From NCBI GenBank assembly GCA_964344215.1, contig CAYFMP010000011.1, forward strand, positions 5,458 to 69,457: a stretch of DNA of 64,000 nucleotides, written 5' to 3'. Below the pieces are notes generated by a model, which searched no databases, was not told the origin of the DNA, and was given only the letters and a program-made list of their open reading frames with translations. The position numbers and the translations under genes were made by a program. Positions 9,381 to 18,817 of this stretch are shown here, piece after piece. The number at the start of each line of letters is the position of its first letter. The stretch's first letter is position 1. Source of the stretch: CAYFMP01 sp964344215 (GTDB taxonomy: Bacteria; Pseudomonadota; Alphaproteobacteria; Rhodospirillales; Casp-alpha2).

Positions 9381-10211
9381 ATGGGCATTTTAAACGAACT
9401 GAGAAAAGCGCCGTTCAGCGCCCAGATGGGGATCGTGATCATCGCTTTCTACATCATTGTGGCTGTCTTCGCACCGATCATCGCACCGTATGGCGAGACG
9501 AAGGTGGTCGCCGACGTGTGGATGCCGTTCAGTTCCGAGACCCTGCTGGGAACCGATCAGCTGGGCCGCGATTTGTTCACGCGATTGCTCTATGGGGCCC
9601 GCAACACCATCTCGATCGCCTTCATAACGACGGTGTTGTGCTTCGTCATCGGCATTGTCGGAGGATTCTTGGCCGCCACCGTCGGCGGCTGGGTCGATCA
9701 GGGTTTGAGCCGCGTCGTCGATATCATCATGTCGATCCCGACCCTGATCTTCGCGCTGATGATCCTGTCCGTCACCGGCACCTCGATACCGATCCTCATC
9801 GTTGTCATCGCGATCCTCGATTCGACCAGGGTCTACCGCCTGTCCCGTGCCGTCGCCATGGATGTGGAGGTCATGGATTATGTCGAGGTGGCGCGTCTCA
9901 GGGGCGAGGGCATCATATACATCATGCGACACGAGATCCTGCCCAATACGCTGGCGCCGTTGGTTGCCGAGTTCGGGCTGCGGTTCTGCTTCGTGTTCCT
10001 GTTCATCAGCGCGCTCAGCTTCTTGGGGCTTGGAATTCAACCGCCGCTCGCTGACTGGGGCGGCATGGTACGAGAGAACGCCGGCGCTATCACATTCGGG
10101 ATCATGACACCGCTATTGCCGGCGGCCGCCATCGCCATCTTGACCATCGGCGTCAATCTGGTCGTCGATTGGTTCCTCCACAAGACCGCGGGGCTCAGGG
10201 ATGAGATATAG
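9381..10211 (+). CDS. ABC transporter permease, DppC/OppC type
   Basis: 276 residues, 12 nt after the first permease. GTDQLGRDLFTRLLYGAR is the DppC hallmark. The EAA loop is EVARLRGEGIIYIMRHEILPN, and five to six transmembrane helices are visible. It ends with NLVVDWFLHKTAGLRDEI. Forms the heterodimeric channel with the upstream permease. Confidence 0.93.
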   Translation: MGILNELRKAPFSAQMGIVIIAFYIIVAVFAPIIAPYGETKVVADVWMPFSSETLLGTDQLGRDLFTRLLYGARNTISIAFITTVLCFVIGIVGGFLAATVGGWVDQGLSRVVDIIMSIPTLIFALMILSVTGTSIPILIVVIAILDSTRVYRLSRAVAMDVEVMDYVEVARLRGEGIIYIMRHEILPNTLAPLVAEFGLRFCFVFLFISALSFLGLGIQPPLADWGGMVRENAGAITFGIMTPLLPAAAIAILTIGVNLVVDWFLHKTAGLRDEI

Positions 10212-10232
10212 AAGCAGCCCGCAACCGCGAGA

Positions 10233-11855
10233 ATGCCGACCGTGAGCAGACTCCTGACCATGACCGGGCTCACGATCGAGGGCCAGACGGACGAAGGCTG
10301 GGTCGAGATCGTTCACGGGGTCGACGTCCACCTGGACCGCGGCGAAGTGCTCGGCCTGATCGGCGAATCCGGTGCCGGGAAGTCGACCATCGGTCTTGCC
10401 GCCATGGGGTTCGCCCGCCCCGGCTGCCGGATAACCGGCGGCTCCATCGTTTTTGACGATATGGAACTGACAACGGCATCGGACGAAGAACTGCGGCAGT
10501 TGCGCGGACTGCGGATCGCTTACGTCGCCCAGAGCGCCGCCGCTTCGTTCAATCCGGCCCATCGTCTGGTTTTTCAGTATGCCGAGGCGCCGGTTCAGCA
10601 CGGTGTCATGTCCTTCGAACAGGCCGAAAGAGAAGCGGTCGAGATTTACGACCGGCTCGAACTGCCCGATCCGGAGAACATCGGATATCGCTTTCCGCAC
10701 CAGGTCTCCGGCGGTCAGCTGCAGCGCGCCATGACGGCGATGGCGATGTCGTGCAAACCGGACCTGATTGTCTTCGACGAACCGACGACGGCCCTCGATG
10801 TGACCACCCAGATCGAAGTCCTGGCGGCCATCAAGCACATCGTTCACGAATTCAATACGGCAGCCATCTACGTCACCCACGATCTGGCCGTGGTTGCCCA
10901 GATGGCCGACCGCATCATGGTACTACGCTACGGCGATCTGGTCGAAGAAGAGGACACCCGCGACATGCTGACGGAGCCGAAGGAGGAATATACCCGCCAG
11001 CTGCTGTCGGTCCGTACTTTCCGCAAGCCGCAGACCGAGGTGGCGAAAAAGGAAGCGCCACTGTTGAGGGTTTCCGGGCTCAACGCCTATTATGGCGATT
11101 TCCACGTGCTTAAGGATCTCAACGTCGACGTTCACCGTGGCAAGACCATGGCTGTGGTCGGCGAGTCGGGCAGCGGCAAGAGCACCTTGGCCCGGGCCAT
11201 CACCGGGCTGCTGCCACCGACTGCCGGCGAGGTTGTCTATGACGGCACGGTCCTGCCGGGGTCTTACAAGGCGCGCAACAAGGACCAGCTCCGCCGCATG
11301 CAGATGATTTATCAGATGCCGGATACGGCCCTCAATCCGCGTCAGAAGATCAGCGAAACCATCGGGCGCCCCTTGTCCTTCTATTTGGGGATGAACCGCG
11401 CCGCCCGCGACAAGCGCGTTGCCGAGCTTCTCGAGATGATCGAGTTGCCGGGAGAGTTCGCCGAACGCTTCCCGTCCGAGCTTTCCGGCGGTCAGAAGCA
11501 GCGCATCTGCATCGCCCGGGCATTGGCGGCCGAACCCGACCTGATCATCTGCGATGAGGTCACTTCGGCCCTCGATGAATTGGTTTCCGAGGAGATACTC
11601 AAGCTCTTACAGAGCCTGCAGGATGAATTGCGCGTTACGTACCTGTTCATCACCCACGACTTGGCGACCGTGAAGGCGATCTCCGACGAGATCATCGTTA
11701 TGTTGGAGGGCGAGATCGTCGAACAGGGACCGAAGGCGGAGGTTTTGACTCCGCCCCATCACGATTACACGAAACTCCTACTTTCGTCGGTGCCGGAGAT
11801 GAACCCCGATTGGCTCGATAACGTCCTGGCCGAACGCAACGAGATGACGGGCTAA
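10233..11855 (+). CDS. ABC transporter ATP-binding protein, DppD-DppF fusion
   Basis: 540 residues with two full ATPase domains. The first has Walker A GESGAGKST (about 45-53), signature VSGGQLQRA (about 159) and Walker B LIVFDEPT (about 178). The second has Walker A GESGSGKST (about 309), signature LSGGQKQR (about 416) and LIICDEVT (about 436). Fusion of the two nucleotide-binding subunits is common in this transporter class. Powers the two permeases upstream. The start is not certain; GTG or ATG codons within the next 10 codons are alternatives. Confidence 0.93.
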   Translation: MPTVSRLLTMTGLTIEGQTDEGWVEIVHGVDVHLDRGEVLGLIGESGAGKSTIGLAAMGFARPGCRITGGSIVFDDMELTTASDEELRQLRGLRIAYVAQSAAASFNPAHRLVFQYAEAPVQHGVMSFEQAEREAVEIYDRLELPDPENIGYRFPHQVSGGQLQRAMTAMAMSCKPDLIVFDEPTTALDVTTQIEVLAAIKHIVHEFNTAAIYVTHDLAVVAQMADRIMVLRYGDLVEEEDTRDMLTEPKEEYTRQLLSVRTFRKPQTEVAKKEAPLLRVSGLNAYYGDFHVLKDLNVDVHRGKTMAVVGESGSGKSTLARAITGLLPPTAGEVVYDGTVLPGSYKARNKDQLRRMQMIYQMPDTALNPRQKISETIGRPLSFYLGMNRAARDKRVAELLEMIELPGEFAERFPSELSGGQKQRICIARALAAEPDLIICDEVTSALDELVSEEILKLLQSLQDELRVTYLFITHDLATVKAISDEIIVMLEGEIVEQGPKAEVLTPPHHDYTKLLLSSVPEMNPDWLDNVLAERNEMTG

Positions 11856-11934
11856 AGCGATTCGCATCGAGAGAACGCCGCGCTTTGCAGGACTGAGCTT
11901 TGGCCTCGTTTTGGGGAGAGAGAACCGAGTACCA

Positions 11935-13476
11935 ATGCACATTGGCACCTTGCTTCCCCGGCACGCCAGATACCGTCCCGACCATCTGTGTCTGGCAGTC
12001 GGCGACGAACGCCTTTCCTACCGGCAGTTCAATGCCCGGGTCAACGCCCTCGCCAACGCGCTCCTCGCCGAGGGCCTAACCAAGGGCGACAAGGTTGCCG
12101 CCATCCTGCCCAATGGTGTCGAGTTGATGACGCTGTATTGGGCGGCGGCGAAAACAGGCGTGGTTTTCGTGCCCATGAGCCTTCTTCTTCGGGCATCCGG
12201 ACTGGAAATCCTGTTGCGGGATTCCGACTCGGTCATGGTATTTGCCGACGCCGCTTTTGCCGACGATCTAGAGACCATCCGTAGCAATCTGTCGTCCATC
12301 GCCGATGATCGCTATGTGCTGATCGGCGAGGCCGACGCACGACCAGGCTACCGGTCCTACATCGAGCTGGTAGAAGACGCTTCCACGGACAATCCTCCGG
12401 ACGCCGGACTCGGCGACGACGATCCCTACAACATCATGTACACCAGCGGCACCACCGGCGCCCCGAAAGGGATCGTCCATACCCATTACGTTCGTGCAAA
12501 CTACTGCACACATTTCGCGTCGGCCTTTCGGATGACGCCGGAGAGCACCGTCCTCCACGCCGGCTCCATCGTCTTCAATGGCGCCATGCTCGACTTGATG
12601 CCGTGGATGTTCGTCGGTTGCACGTATGTCCTGCACGAGGCTTTCGACCCCGGGCGAGTCGTACACGACATCGCCGCCGAGAAGGTGACCCACATCGTGA
12701 TGGTGCCATCGCAGATCATCGCCTTGCTCGACCACCCAGATTTCGATCCGGACGCGCTGCAATCGCTGGAGATGATTCTTTCCGTCGGCGCTCCGCTGCT
12801 TCTTGAGCACAAGAATCGGCTAAACCGGGCTTTGCCGAACAGGTTCTACGAGCTCTACGGCCTGACTGAAGGGTTCATGACGGTTCTTGACCGCAACGAC
12901 GCACTCCGTAAGGCTGGCTCGGTCGGCGTCCCGACGCCGTTCTATGAGATGCGGATCGTCGACGGCGACGGCAACGAATGCGCGATCGGCGAAACCGGCG
13001 AGATATGCGGACGTGGCCCGCTGATGATGTCGGGTTATTACAAACGCCCCGACCTGACCGGTGAGGCCATCATCGATGGTTGGCTGCATACCGGAGATGC
13101 AGGATACGTCGACGAGGACGGCTATCTTTTCCTGGTCGACCGCATTAAGGACATGGTTCTTTCGGGCGGCGTCAATGTCTATCCGCGCGACATCGAGGAG
13201 GTCATGGCCGGTCATCCGGCTGTGGCCGAGGTCGCCGTGTTCGGGGTTCCCGACGACAAATGGGGCGAAGTGCCGGTTGCCGCCGTCATCCTCCGCCAGG
13301 ACGAAACCCTCGAACCCGCAGCGCTTGCCGAATGGACCAACCAGCGGGTTGCCGCCAAATTCCAGCGTATTGCCGACGTTTTCATCATGGTGGAGTTTCC
13401 CCGCAACGTCGCCGCTAAGACCCTGAAGCGGGAAATACGTGAGCAGTACCTGTTGGAGAAAGGTGAAAACGGCTGA
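11935..13476 (+). CDS. Class I adenylate-forming acyl-CoA synthetase / ligase
   Basis: 513 residues from the ATG at 11935, preceded by GGGGAGAGA; a longer TTG start at 11911 is possible. The AMP-binding P-loop is YTSGTTGAPKG near residue 169. YGLTEG, WLHTGD and DRIKDMVLSGGVNVYPRDIE are the A5, A7 and A8 motifs. The candidate catalytic Lys lies in AAKTLKRE near the C-terminus. It activates a carboxylic acid to its CoA thioester; the acid is unknown. It directly follows the transporter operon and overlaps the SDR gene by 1 nt (TGATG). Confidence 0.9.
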   Translation: MHIGTLLPRHARYRPDHLCLAVGDERLSYRQFNARVNALANALLAEGLTKGDKVAAILPNGVELMTLYWAAAKTGVVFVPMSLLLRASGLEILLRDSDSVMVFADAAFADDLETIRSNLSSIADDRYVLIGEADARPGYRSYIELVEDASTDNPPDAGLGDDDPYNIMYTSGTTGAPKGIVHTHYVRANYCTHFASAFRMTPESTVLHAGSIVFNGAMLDLMPWMFVGCTYVLHEAFDPGRVVHDIAAEKVTHIVMVPSQIIALLDHPDFDPDALQSLEMILSVGAPLLLEHKNRLNRALPNRFYELYGLTEGFMTVLDRNDALRKAGSVGVPTPFYEMRIVDGDGNECAIGETGEICGRGPLMMSGYYKRPDLTGEAIIDGWLHTGDAGYVDEDGYLFLVDRIKDMVLSGGVNVYPRDIEEVMAGHPAVAEVAVFGVPDDKWGEVPVAAVILRQDETLEPAALAEWTNQRVAAKFQRIADVFIMVEFPRNVAAKTLKREIREQYLLEKGENG

Positions 13477-14300
13477 TGAAACTCGAAACCAAGACGGCGC
13501 TCATTACCGGATCGGGACGCGGCATCGGCCGGGCTCTCGCCCTGAAACTGGCCGAGGACGGGGCGCGTGTCGTCGTCAACGACCTCGATCCCGAACCGGC
13601 CGCTGACACGGTTGCCAGGATCAAAGGCGCGGGCGGCGAGGCGGTAGCCTGCGCCGGCGACGTCAGTGCCGACGAATTCGCCGAACGCTTCATCAAGACC
13701 GCCCTCGATACCTTCGGCGGCATCGACATCATCGTCAACAACGCCGGTTTCACCTGGGATGCGGTCATCCAGAAGATGTCCGACCAACAATGGCAGACCA
13801 TGCTCGACGTTCATGTGACGGCGCCTTTCCGAATTCTCCGCGCCGCATCCGGTTTCATCCGGGAGGCAGCGAAAGCGGAGATCGCCGAAGGTCGGCCGAA
13901 CTACCGCAAAGTGGTCAACATCTCGTCGGTCTCCGGACTTTACGGCGGGGCCGGACAGATCAACTACGGCGCCGCCAAGGCCGCCGTCGTCGGCATGACT
14001 CGTTCCATGTGCAAGGAATGGGGACGCTACAACGTCAACGTCAACTGCGTCGCTTTCGGGCTGATCGACACCCGCCTGACCCAACCGTGGGATGGAGACT
14101 CGGCAACTATCGACATTGCCGGGCGCGATATTTCGGTCGGGATTCTCGAAGACCGCATCGAAGCCCTCGAGGGTCTCATTCCCCTGGGACGTGCCGGAAC
14201 GCCGGAGGAGGCGGCGGGCGCCGTCTACGTGTTGTGTCTTCCGGAATCCGATTACATCAGCGGACAGATTCTGGTCGCCGGAGGAGGTCTGCTGTTGTAA
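13476..14300 (+). CDS. Short-chain dehydrogenase/reductase (SDR)
   Basis: 274 residues. Rossmann motif TGSGRGIG (11-18), NNAG at about 88, catalytic Ser in NISSVSG, and YGAAK (about 164-168) complete the classical SDR set. The C-terminal VLCLPESDYISGQILVAGGG is the usual end. The reaction is probably oxidation of a hydroxyacyl-CoA or related alcohol made by the preceding ligase pathway. Translation is coupled to that ligase. Confidence 0.92.
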   Translation: MKLETKTALITGSGRGIGRALALKLAEDGARVVVNDLDPEPAADTVARIKGAGGEAVACAGDVSADEFAERFIKTALDTFGGIDIIVNNAGFTWDAVIQKMSDQQWQTMLDVHVTAPFRILRAASGFIREAAKAEIAEGRPNYRKVVNISSVSGLYGGAGQINYGAAKAAVVGMTRSMCKEWGRYNVNVNCVAFGLIDTRLTQPWDGDSATIDIAGRDISVGILEDRIEALEGLIPLGRAGTPEEAAGAVYVLCLPESDYISGQILVAGGGLLL

Positions 14301-14593
14301 AGGTGCCTGTCGGTGGGATCCGCGTCTTCCTGTCTCTGACGGTGGAGGCGACTTAACTGAACGACGTCCGCTTCGAAATCTTCGATGGGCGCTTTAGAGT
14401 TTATCGATTCCTCCGATTGATGTTGCCGGAACGTGAAACACGAAGCCTGGGATTGCCGGCAATGTTACGGCAGCGGTCTTGGGTCGAACCATGCCGCAAA
14501 CGGTCGTCGACAAGAACCAGGCCTTCCCGGTCTCTGTTTTCAGGAAACGAAGTGATATCAGTATGATATACGAAAAATATCGGAGAAGATGGA

Positions 14594-14670
14594 TGGCGCG
14601 CCCGGAGGGATTCGAACCCCCGACCCCAGGATTAGGAATCCTGTGCTCTATCCGACTGAGCTACGGGCGC
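14594..14670 (-). tRNA. tRNA-Arg (anticodon CCT)
   Basis: Reads on the minus strand as a full cloverleaf: acceptor GCGCCCG paired with CGGGCGC, D-arm AGCTC, anticodon stem CAGGA/TCCTG with loop TTCCTAA (anticodon CCT), T-arm with GTTCGAATC, discriminator G and an encoded CCA. Reads AGG codons. No integrase or att duplication is visible beside it. Confidence 0.96.
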
Positions 14671-14718
14671 CGATGGCGTCAGCGGCCTATATAGCACGGC
14701 TGACGGCGAGGCAATCGA

Positions 14719-15234
14719 TCAGAAGAGGTTGGTCAGCTTATTCAGCGGTACCGAGTAGTTGAGCATGATCGATTCGGTTCCGGGATTGTTGTCGCTGATG
14801 CTGGCGTTGGAATAGTGAGAAATGGAAAGCCCCAGTCGCGAACGGTCGTCAAACCGGTAGGCGAACTCGATCTGGGATCGAAACTCCACTGCGTGGCCGA
14901 GATCAAGGTTATCGGTCTTTCCGCGCCACCACGTCGGCGCGAAACTCGGCGTCACCACGATTCTACGGCCGAAATAGATATCCATCAGAATACCGGCGCC
15001 GAGGAAGGTCATTCCGTTTGATACGCCGGCGGCGGTTACGAAGGGTTTGATGTGCCAAAGCTTAAAATCGGACCTGTATTCGAGGCGGAATTCTCCACCC
15101 TGGTCCTTCTGGCGGTTGAAGTCGAACCAACCGGCCGACACGGTCAAGAAATCCGGATCATCCGCACGCGCCGGCGCGCTCGCGGCCATAACCACGGTGC
15201 CAATGGCAACGACAGTCACAATTCTCTTGAGCAC
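14719..15234 (-). CDS. PagL-like outer-membrane lipid A 3-O-deacylase / acyloxyacyl hydrolase
   Basis: The start GTG at 15234 has GGGGAGAGA just upstream and opens a signal peptide ending APARA-DD near residue 24. The mature part alternates as a beta-barrel. The PagL signature is present: EFRSQIEFAYRFDDRSRLG, SHYSNAS (His-Ser pair) and DNNPGTES (acidic partner). The family removes the 3-O-acyl chain of lipid A in the outer membrane. 171 residues, the usual length. Confidence 0.8.
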   Translation of the reverse strand: MLKRIVTVVAIGTVVMAASAPARADDPDFLTVSAGWFDFNRQKDQGGEFRLEYRSDFKLWHIKPFVTAAGVSNGMTFLGAGILMDIYFGRRIVVTPSFAPTWWRGKTDNLDLGHAVEFRSQIEFAYRFDDRSRLGLSISHYSNASISDNNPGTESIMLNYSVPLNKLTNLF

Positions 15235-15336
15235 TGATCTCTCCCCGTCGGCCCGGCTGAATCCGAGCTTTGCACGCATCTTATGGTATTGAGGGGCGAT
15301 TTCAAGAGACCACGGGAAACTTGGGGTCGGATAGCC

Positions 15337-16302
15337 CTACGTCAACATCCGTCTCTTGAACGATTCGGTGGCGGCGACAAGGGCCGAACGTATGCCCGGC
15401 TCCATGGCGGAGTGACCTGCATCGGCGACGATGACATACTCCGCACCGCCCCAACTTCTAACCAGTTCGTCGGCGGTTGCGATAGGGCAAACCATATCGT
15501 ACCGCCCTTGCACGACGATGGCGGGGATACCCTCGAGTCGGCCGATGTTGGATATCAGATAGTCGTCATCCAAAAAGAATCCGTGTCTAAAGAAGTGCGC
15601 CTCGATGCGAGCCAGAGCCAGGGCGCTCGCGCCGCCGCTTGGAGACGAAGCGTTGGGTCTGGCCATCATTACGGAGCAACTCGATTCGTACCGGTTCCAG
15701 GCTTCGGCGGCCGGTAGATGAACGGCCGGATCGGGGTCCATGAGGCGGTTGTAGAAACCGTAGAACAGATCGGTACGCTCGGATTCCGGCAGGAACTCGG
15801 AAAACTCTCTCCATGTTTCCGGAAATACGGTCTTCATACCGCTTAGAAACCATTCGACTTCCCTCTCCCGACCGAGAAAGATTCCCCGAAGTACAAAGCC
15901 GCCGCACCTCTCCGGATGCGCGATTCCATAGGCGAGAGCGAGGGTCGATCCCCACGATCCGCCGAACACCAACCAACGTTCGACACCGAAATGAGTCCTC
16001 AAGGCTTCGATGTCTGAGATCAGATGTTGAGTGGTGTTATCGCTAACGTCGGCAAAAGGTTCCGATCGGCCGGCACCGCGCTGATCGAAGAGAATGATCC
16101 GGTAATGCCGCGGATCGAAAAAGCGGCGATGGGTGGGGTTCGTCGCCGCACCCGGCCCGCCGTGCAGAAACAGGATAGGTGTGCCGTCCGGATTGCCGGA
16201 TTGCTCCCAGTACAAGGAATGCCGGTCGTCGAGCGCCAGCATGCCGTCGGCGTACGGGTCGATCTTGGGATACAGGTCCCGCCTCGATTCCTGGGCGTCC
16301 AT
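15337..16302 (-). CDS. pip: Proline iminopeptidase (prolyl aminopeptidase)
   Basis: 321-residue alpha/beta hydrolase of peptidase family S33. LHGGPGAATNP forms the oxyanion loop, DQRGAGRSEP follows, and the nucleophile is in GGSWGSTLALAY. The catalytic His is in VADAGHSAMEPG and the Asp in GRYDMVCP. Releases N-terminal proline from peptides in the cytoplasm. Full length and strongly typical. Confidence 0.95.
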   Translation of the reverse strand: MDAQESRRDLYPKIDPYADGMLALDDRHSLYWEQSGNPDGTPILFLHGGPGAATNPTHRRFFDPRHYRIILFDQRGAGRSEPFADVSDNTTQHLISDIEALRTHFGVERWLVFGGSWGSTLALAYGIAHPERCGGFVLRGIFLGREREVEWFLSGMKTVFPETWREFSEFLPESERTDLFYGFYNRLMDPDPAVHLPAAEAWNRYESSCSVMMARPNASSPSGGASALALARIEAHFFRHGFFLDDDYLISNIGRLEGIPAIVVQGRYDMVCPIATADELVRSWGGAEYVIVADAGHSAMEPGIRSALVAATESFKRRMLT

Positions 16303-16334
16303 GTCTCGATTGTCGATGATCCTGGCGGCGAATG

Positions 16335-16793
16335 CTAGAGGGCGCCTTCAATAACATAACTGAGCAGACGAACAATCTGTTCTGGCGTTTCGGCGACGGC
16401 CAGGGCAGCGGCATCGACTTCCTTCAATGGATGGGTCAGCGACGAGTCATGCAACGTAATAATGGGTTTGCCAAGAGCGCTGGCATAGCCGGCATCGAAA
16501 GCGGCGTTCCACTGCTTGTACTTGTCACCGAACCGAACGACGACGATGTCGGAGCGATTGATCATGGACTGGGTTCGGATGGCGTTGACCTTGGCGCCTT
16601 TGTTGTCTTTCCAAAAATCGTTTGATTCGTCACCAAGGATTGCAACCCCGCAATCGTCGCTAGAGGCGTGGTCGGTGACTGGAGCCAGCAGAACCACGGG
16701 CAATCCTTCGGCGGCAACGCCATTTTCGATCCGCTCTCGCCAGTCAGTGTGGATCTCGCCGGAAAGATAAACGGTCCATAGATCTTGCGGCAT
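16335..16793 (-). CDS. YtoQ family protein
   Basis: 152 residues from MPQDLWTVYLSGEIH (an in-frame ATG 18 nt earlier is an alternative). It shows the YtoQ pattern: YLSGEIHTDWRE at the start, DDCGVAILGDE, then an INRSDIVVVRFGDKYKQWNAAFDAG core resembling a nucleoside 2-deoxyribosyltransferase-like Rossmann fold. Function in the cell is not established; hydrolase or transferase activity on nucleoside-like compounds is an inference from the fold. It follows a Nudix gene, which fits nucleotide metabolism. Confidence 0.8.
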   Translation of the reverse strand: MPQDLWTVYLSGEIHTDWRERIENGVAAEGLPVVLLAPVTDHASSDDCGVAILGDESNDFWKDNKGAKVNAIRTQSMINRSDIVVVRFGDKYKQWNAAFDAGYASALGKPIITLHDSSLTHPLKEVDAAALAVAETPEQIVRLLSYVIEGAL

Positions 16794-16829
16794 GTCGTCG
16801 TTTCCTCTCATGTTGTCGCTTTTCGGACA

Positions 16830-17675
16830 TCAGCGGCGTAGGCCGGCGACAATCTCCTCGTAGTCGGGTTCGTCAGCGTCGATGAAGCCGTGACGAACGA
16901 GGAAATCGATCACGACCAAGGCCGAATTGAATTTGAACTCGTCGGAAGTAGCCAGACGCTCGGCGATTTCGTCTATCGGCCAAAGGTAAAATCCGTCGAC
17001 TTCCCCGTCCACGTTGGCCGGTTCGAAGCCTTCCGGCAGTTCCAAGTCAAAATTGAACAGCACATCGCGACGCAGTCCCTCCGGGCGCTCGGTCACATAG
17101 GTGACAGTGCCGACGGCGACGGCGTCAGTGGCCATATGCTCGGGAATGTTGGCCTCCTCCGCGCATTCCTTGATCAAATTGTCGCGCAGGGAGACGTTGG
17201 AAGGCTGTCCTCCGGCAACCACTTGGTCGAGCTTGCCGGGGCCCGTCGGCTTGGAAAGGCTGCGGCGCCCGATCCACATTTTGACGCCATCGCCCAACCG
17301 AACGTATCCATTCAGATGGACACCGTAACCGCATACCCCGAACAGCGGTACCCCGGCCCGCTCCATGTCGAAAAGCGCCGGCGCATCAAACGATGTCTTC
17401 ACCGGGTAAGATTCATCGCGCCACCCGTAAACCTTGCCTTCCTCCTTCAAGTTCTCCAACACCTCGGCCATGGCCTCGGTGCGGGCGGCAAAGTCATCGA
17501 GTCGATCGGCCAGTTCGACCGCTTTGGCCGTGATCCGGAAAGTATCCGCAAATCGTTCCAACTCGACGGTGAAAGCATGGGCGACCTGACCGACCTGTCG
17601 GCCGTCGACCATGAACGGCCGGTAATTCTCCTGATCAAAGACGGCGCATTCGTGAATGCGATCGAGAATACTCAC
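16830..17675 (-). CDS. Nudix hydrolase with N-terminal DUF4743 domain
   Basis: 281 residues. The N-terminal half is the DUF4743 module that accompanies thiamine-pyrophosphokinase-related Nudix proteins. The C-terminal half is Nudix: GGQPSNVSLRDNLIKECAEE is a Nudix box in which the first Glu is replaced and the REU arginine is a Lys, as in this subgroup. RRDVLFNFDLELP and EVDGFYLWPIDEI are also typical. Probably hydrolyses a nucleoside-diphosphate derivative. Forms a tight group with the YtoQ gene downstream. Confidence 0.85.
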   Translation of the reverse strand: MSILDRIHECAVFDQENYRPFMVDGRQVGQVAHAFTVELERFADTFRITAKAVELADRLDDFAARTEAMAEVLENLKEEGKVYGWRDESYPVKTSFDAPALFDMERAGVPLFGVCGYGVHLNGYVRLGDGVKMWIGRRSLSKPTGPGKLDQVVAGGQPSNVSLRDNLIKECAEEANIPEHMATDAVAVGTVTYVTERPEGLRRDVLFNFDLELPEGFEPANVDGEVDGFYLWPIDEIAERLATSDEFKFNSALVVIDFLVRHGFIDADEPDYEEIVAGLRR

Positions 17676-17697
17676 TCACCCGACTCCGACCGGACGA

Positions 17698-18000
17698 TCA
17701 GGCCGATTGCCGTTGCGGTTTCTCCGATGTCAGGACGGTATCGACCAAGACGATTCGACGTAACGACTGGGCCAGCCGTTCGGCCATCGCCCGATCGACG
17801 CCACAGGTCTGAAGGTCGATATGGAGTTCTTCGTCCCGTGACCCAGCGATGATGGAATGCCAGCGGTCGGGTACGATTCCCATCTTCGAGAAGACCTCCA
17901 AAACGCGCGGCATCACCGATGGATCGGCGGCGGCAAAAACTGAAAAGCAAAATACGGATTGTTGGTTGCGAGCGGGGAAACCCCCGGCTGAAACGGTCAT
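17698..18000 (-). CDS. Small ACT-domain-like protein
   Basis: About 100 residues. Pattern FSVFAAADPSVMPRVLEVF-SKMGIVPDRWHSI-LHIDLQTCGVD matches a beta-alpha-beta ACT fold, the regulatory domain that binds amino acids or dimerises. The ATG at 18000 gives the shorter, more plausible N-terminus. It lies 22 nt upstream of the Nudix gene. Regulatory partner unknown. Confidence 0.6.
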   Translation of the reverse strand: MTVSAGGFPARNQQSVFCFSVFAAADPSVMPRVLEVFSKMGIVPDRWHSIIAGSRDEELHIDLQTCGVDRAMAERLAQSLRRIVLVDTVLTSEKPQRQSA

Positions 18001-18183
18001 CGGACACACCCTTGGTTCCAGATAGCAAGACAGACGGCACGCGATCCCGGCCTTCTTCTAAAGAGAGGCCGGGTCGGTAATTCGCCGGATGCCTAGAACC
18101 AATGGAACGGTATGTGTCTTCATAACCGGGAAATCATAGGCCTGCTCCCGGTTTCGTCAAGTCGGAGGAAAAGGAACGTGACC

Positions 18184-18546
18184 TCAGGCGACGGCCGATT
18201 TCTTGCCATCCTTGGAGATTTTCACGTAAGCGCGCTCGCAGTGCTCGGCACAATAGGGTTTGTCAGGAACGACCGGGTCTCCGCAGAACCTGAAGTCTTC
18301 GGTTCCCGGTTCCCCGTGCGGCCAACTGCACATGCCGGGCCTGAGCGCATCGAGGCTGATGATCTCCGCCGGTTTGGGTTTTTGGCGAATAGGCGAGCCG
18401 CGTTTCGGTAACCCTAGGCGATGGACCTTGCCGACCACCGCGTTCTTGGTGACGTCGAGACGCTTGCCGATTTCACTGGTGGTAAGACCCTCGTTCCACA
18501 AGGCGATAAGGACGCTGATGCGCGTCGGTGTCCATTCTATGCTCAT
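18184..18546 (-). CDS. gcrA: GcrA cell-cycle regulator
   Basis: The start at 18546 (MSIEWTPTRISVLIALWNEG) gives 120 residues. GLTTSEIGKRLDVTKNAVVGKVHRLGL is the GcrA helix-turn-helix, followed by a linker and a Cys-rich C-terminal segment (CSWPHGEPGTEDFRFCG, KPYCAEHCERAY). GcrA acts with RNA polymerase sigma-70 at methylated GANTC sites to drive the alphaproteobacterial cell cycle. Shorter than Caulobacter GcrA but with all characteristic parts. Diagnostic of the class. Confidence 0.93.
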   Translation of the reverse strand: MSIEWTPTRISVLIALWNEGLTTSEIGKRLDVTKNAVVGKVHRLGLPKRGSPIRQKPKPAEIISLDALRPGMCSWPHGEPGTEDFRFCGDPVVPDKPYCAEHCERAYVKISKDGKKSAVA

Positions 18547-18817
18547 GATCGTATGCGGCGCGTAATGGCGGGCTGTCCCAGGATTTGCCAGCGTTCTGCG
18601 TGCGATGCCTCCTGTCGTGGTAATGAATCCCGAAAACACTCCCGAACGCACTCTAACAACATTTACCAAAAATCACCAGGCCTAAACACAATATGTTGTG
18701 GATAACTCGTGAATCGAGCACATCGGCCCGGCCTTCCTTTTCGCAGGTGCAAAAAAGGCTCCCGGGATGACCTAGGCATCCTCTATAATTCGGCCCCTGA
18801 AGGATGATGGGGACGTC

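Noticed and set aside
14594..14670. tRNA-Arg as a phage attachment site
   Set aside because: The phage-like block begins 6.4 kb away with core genes between, there is no integrase, and I see no second copy of the tRNA 3' end at the block borders.
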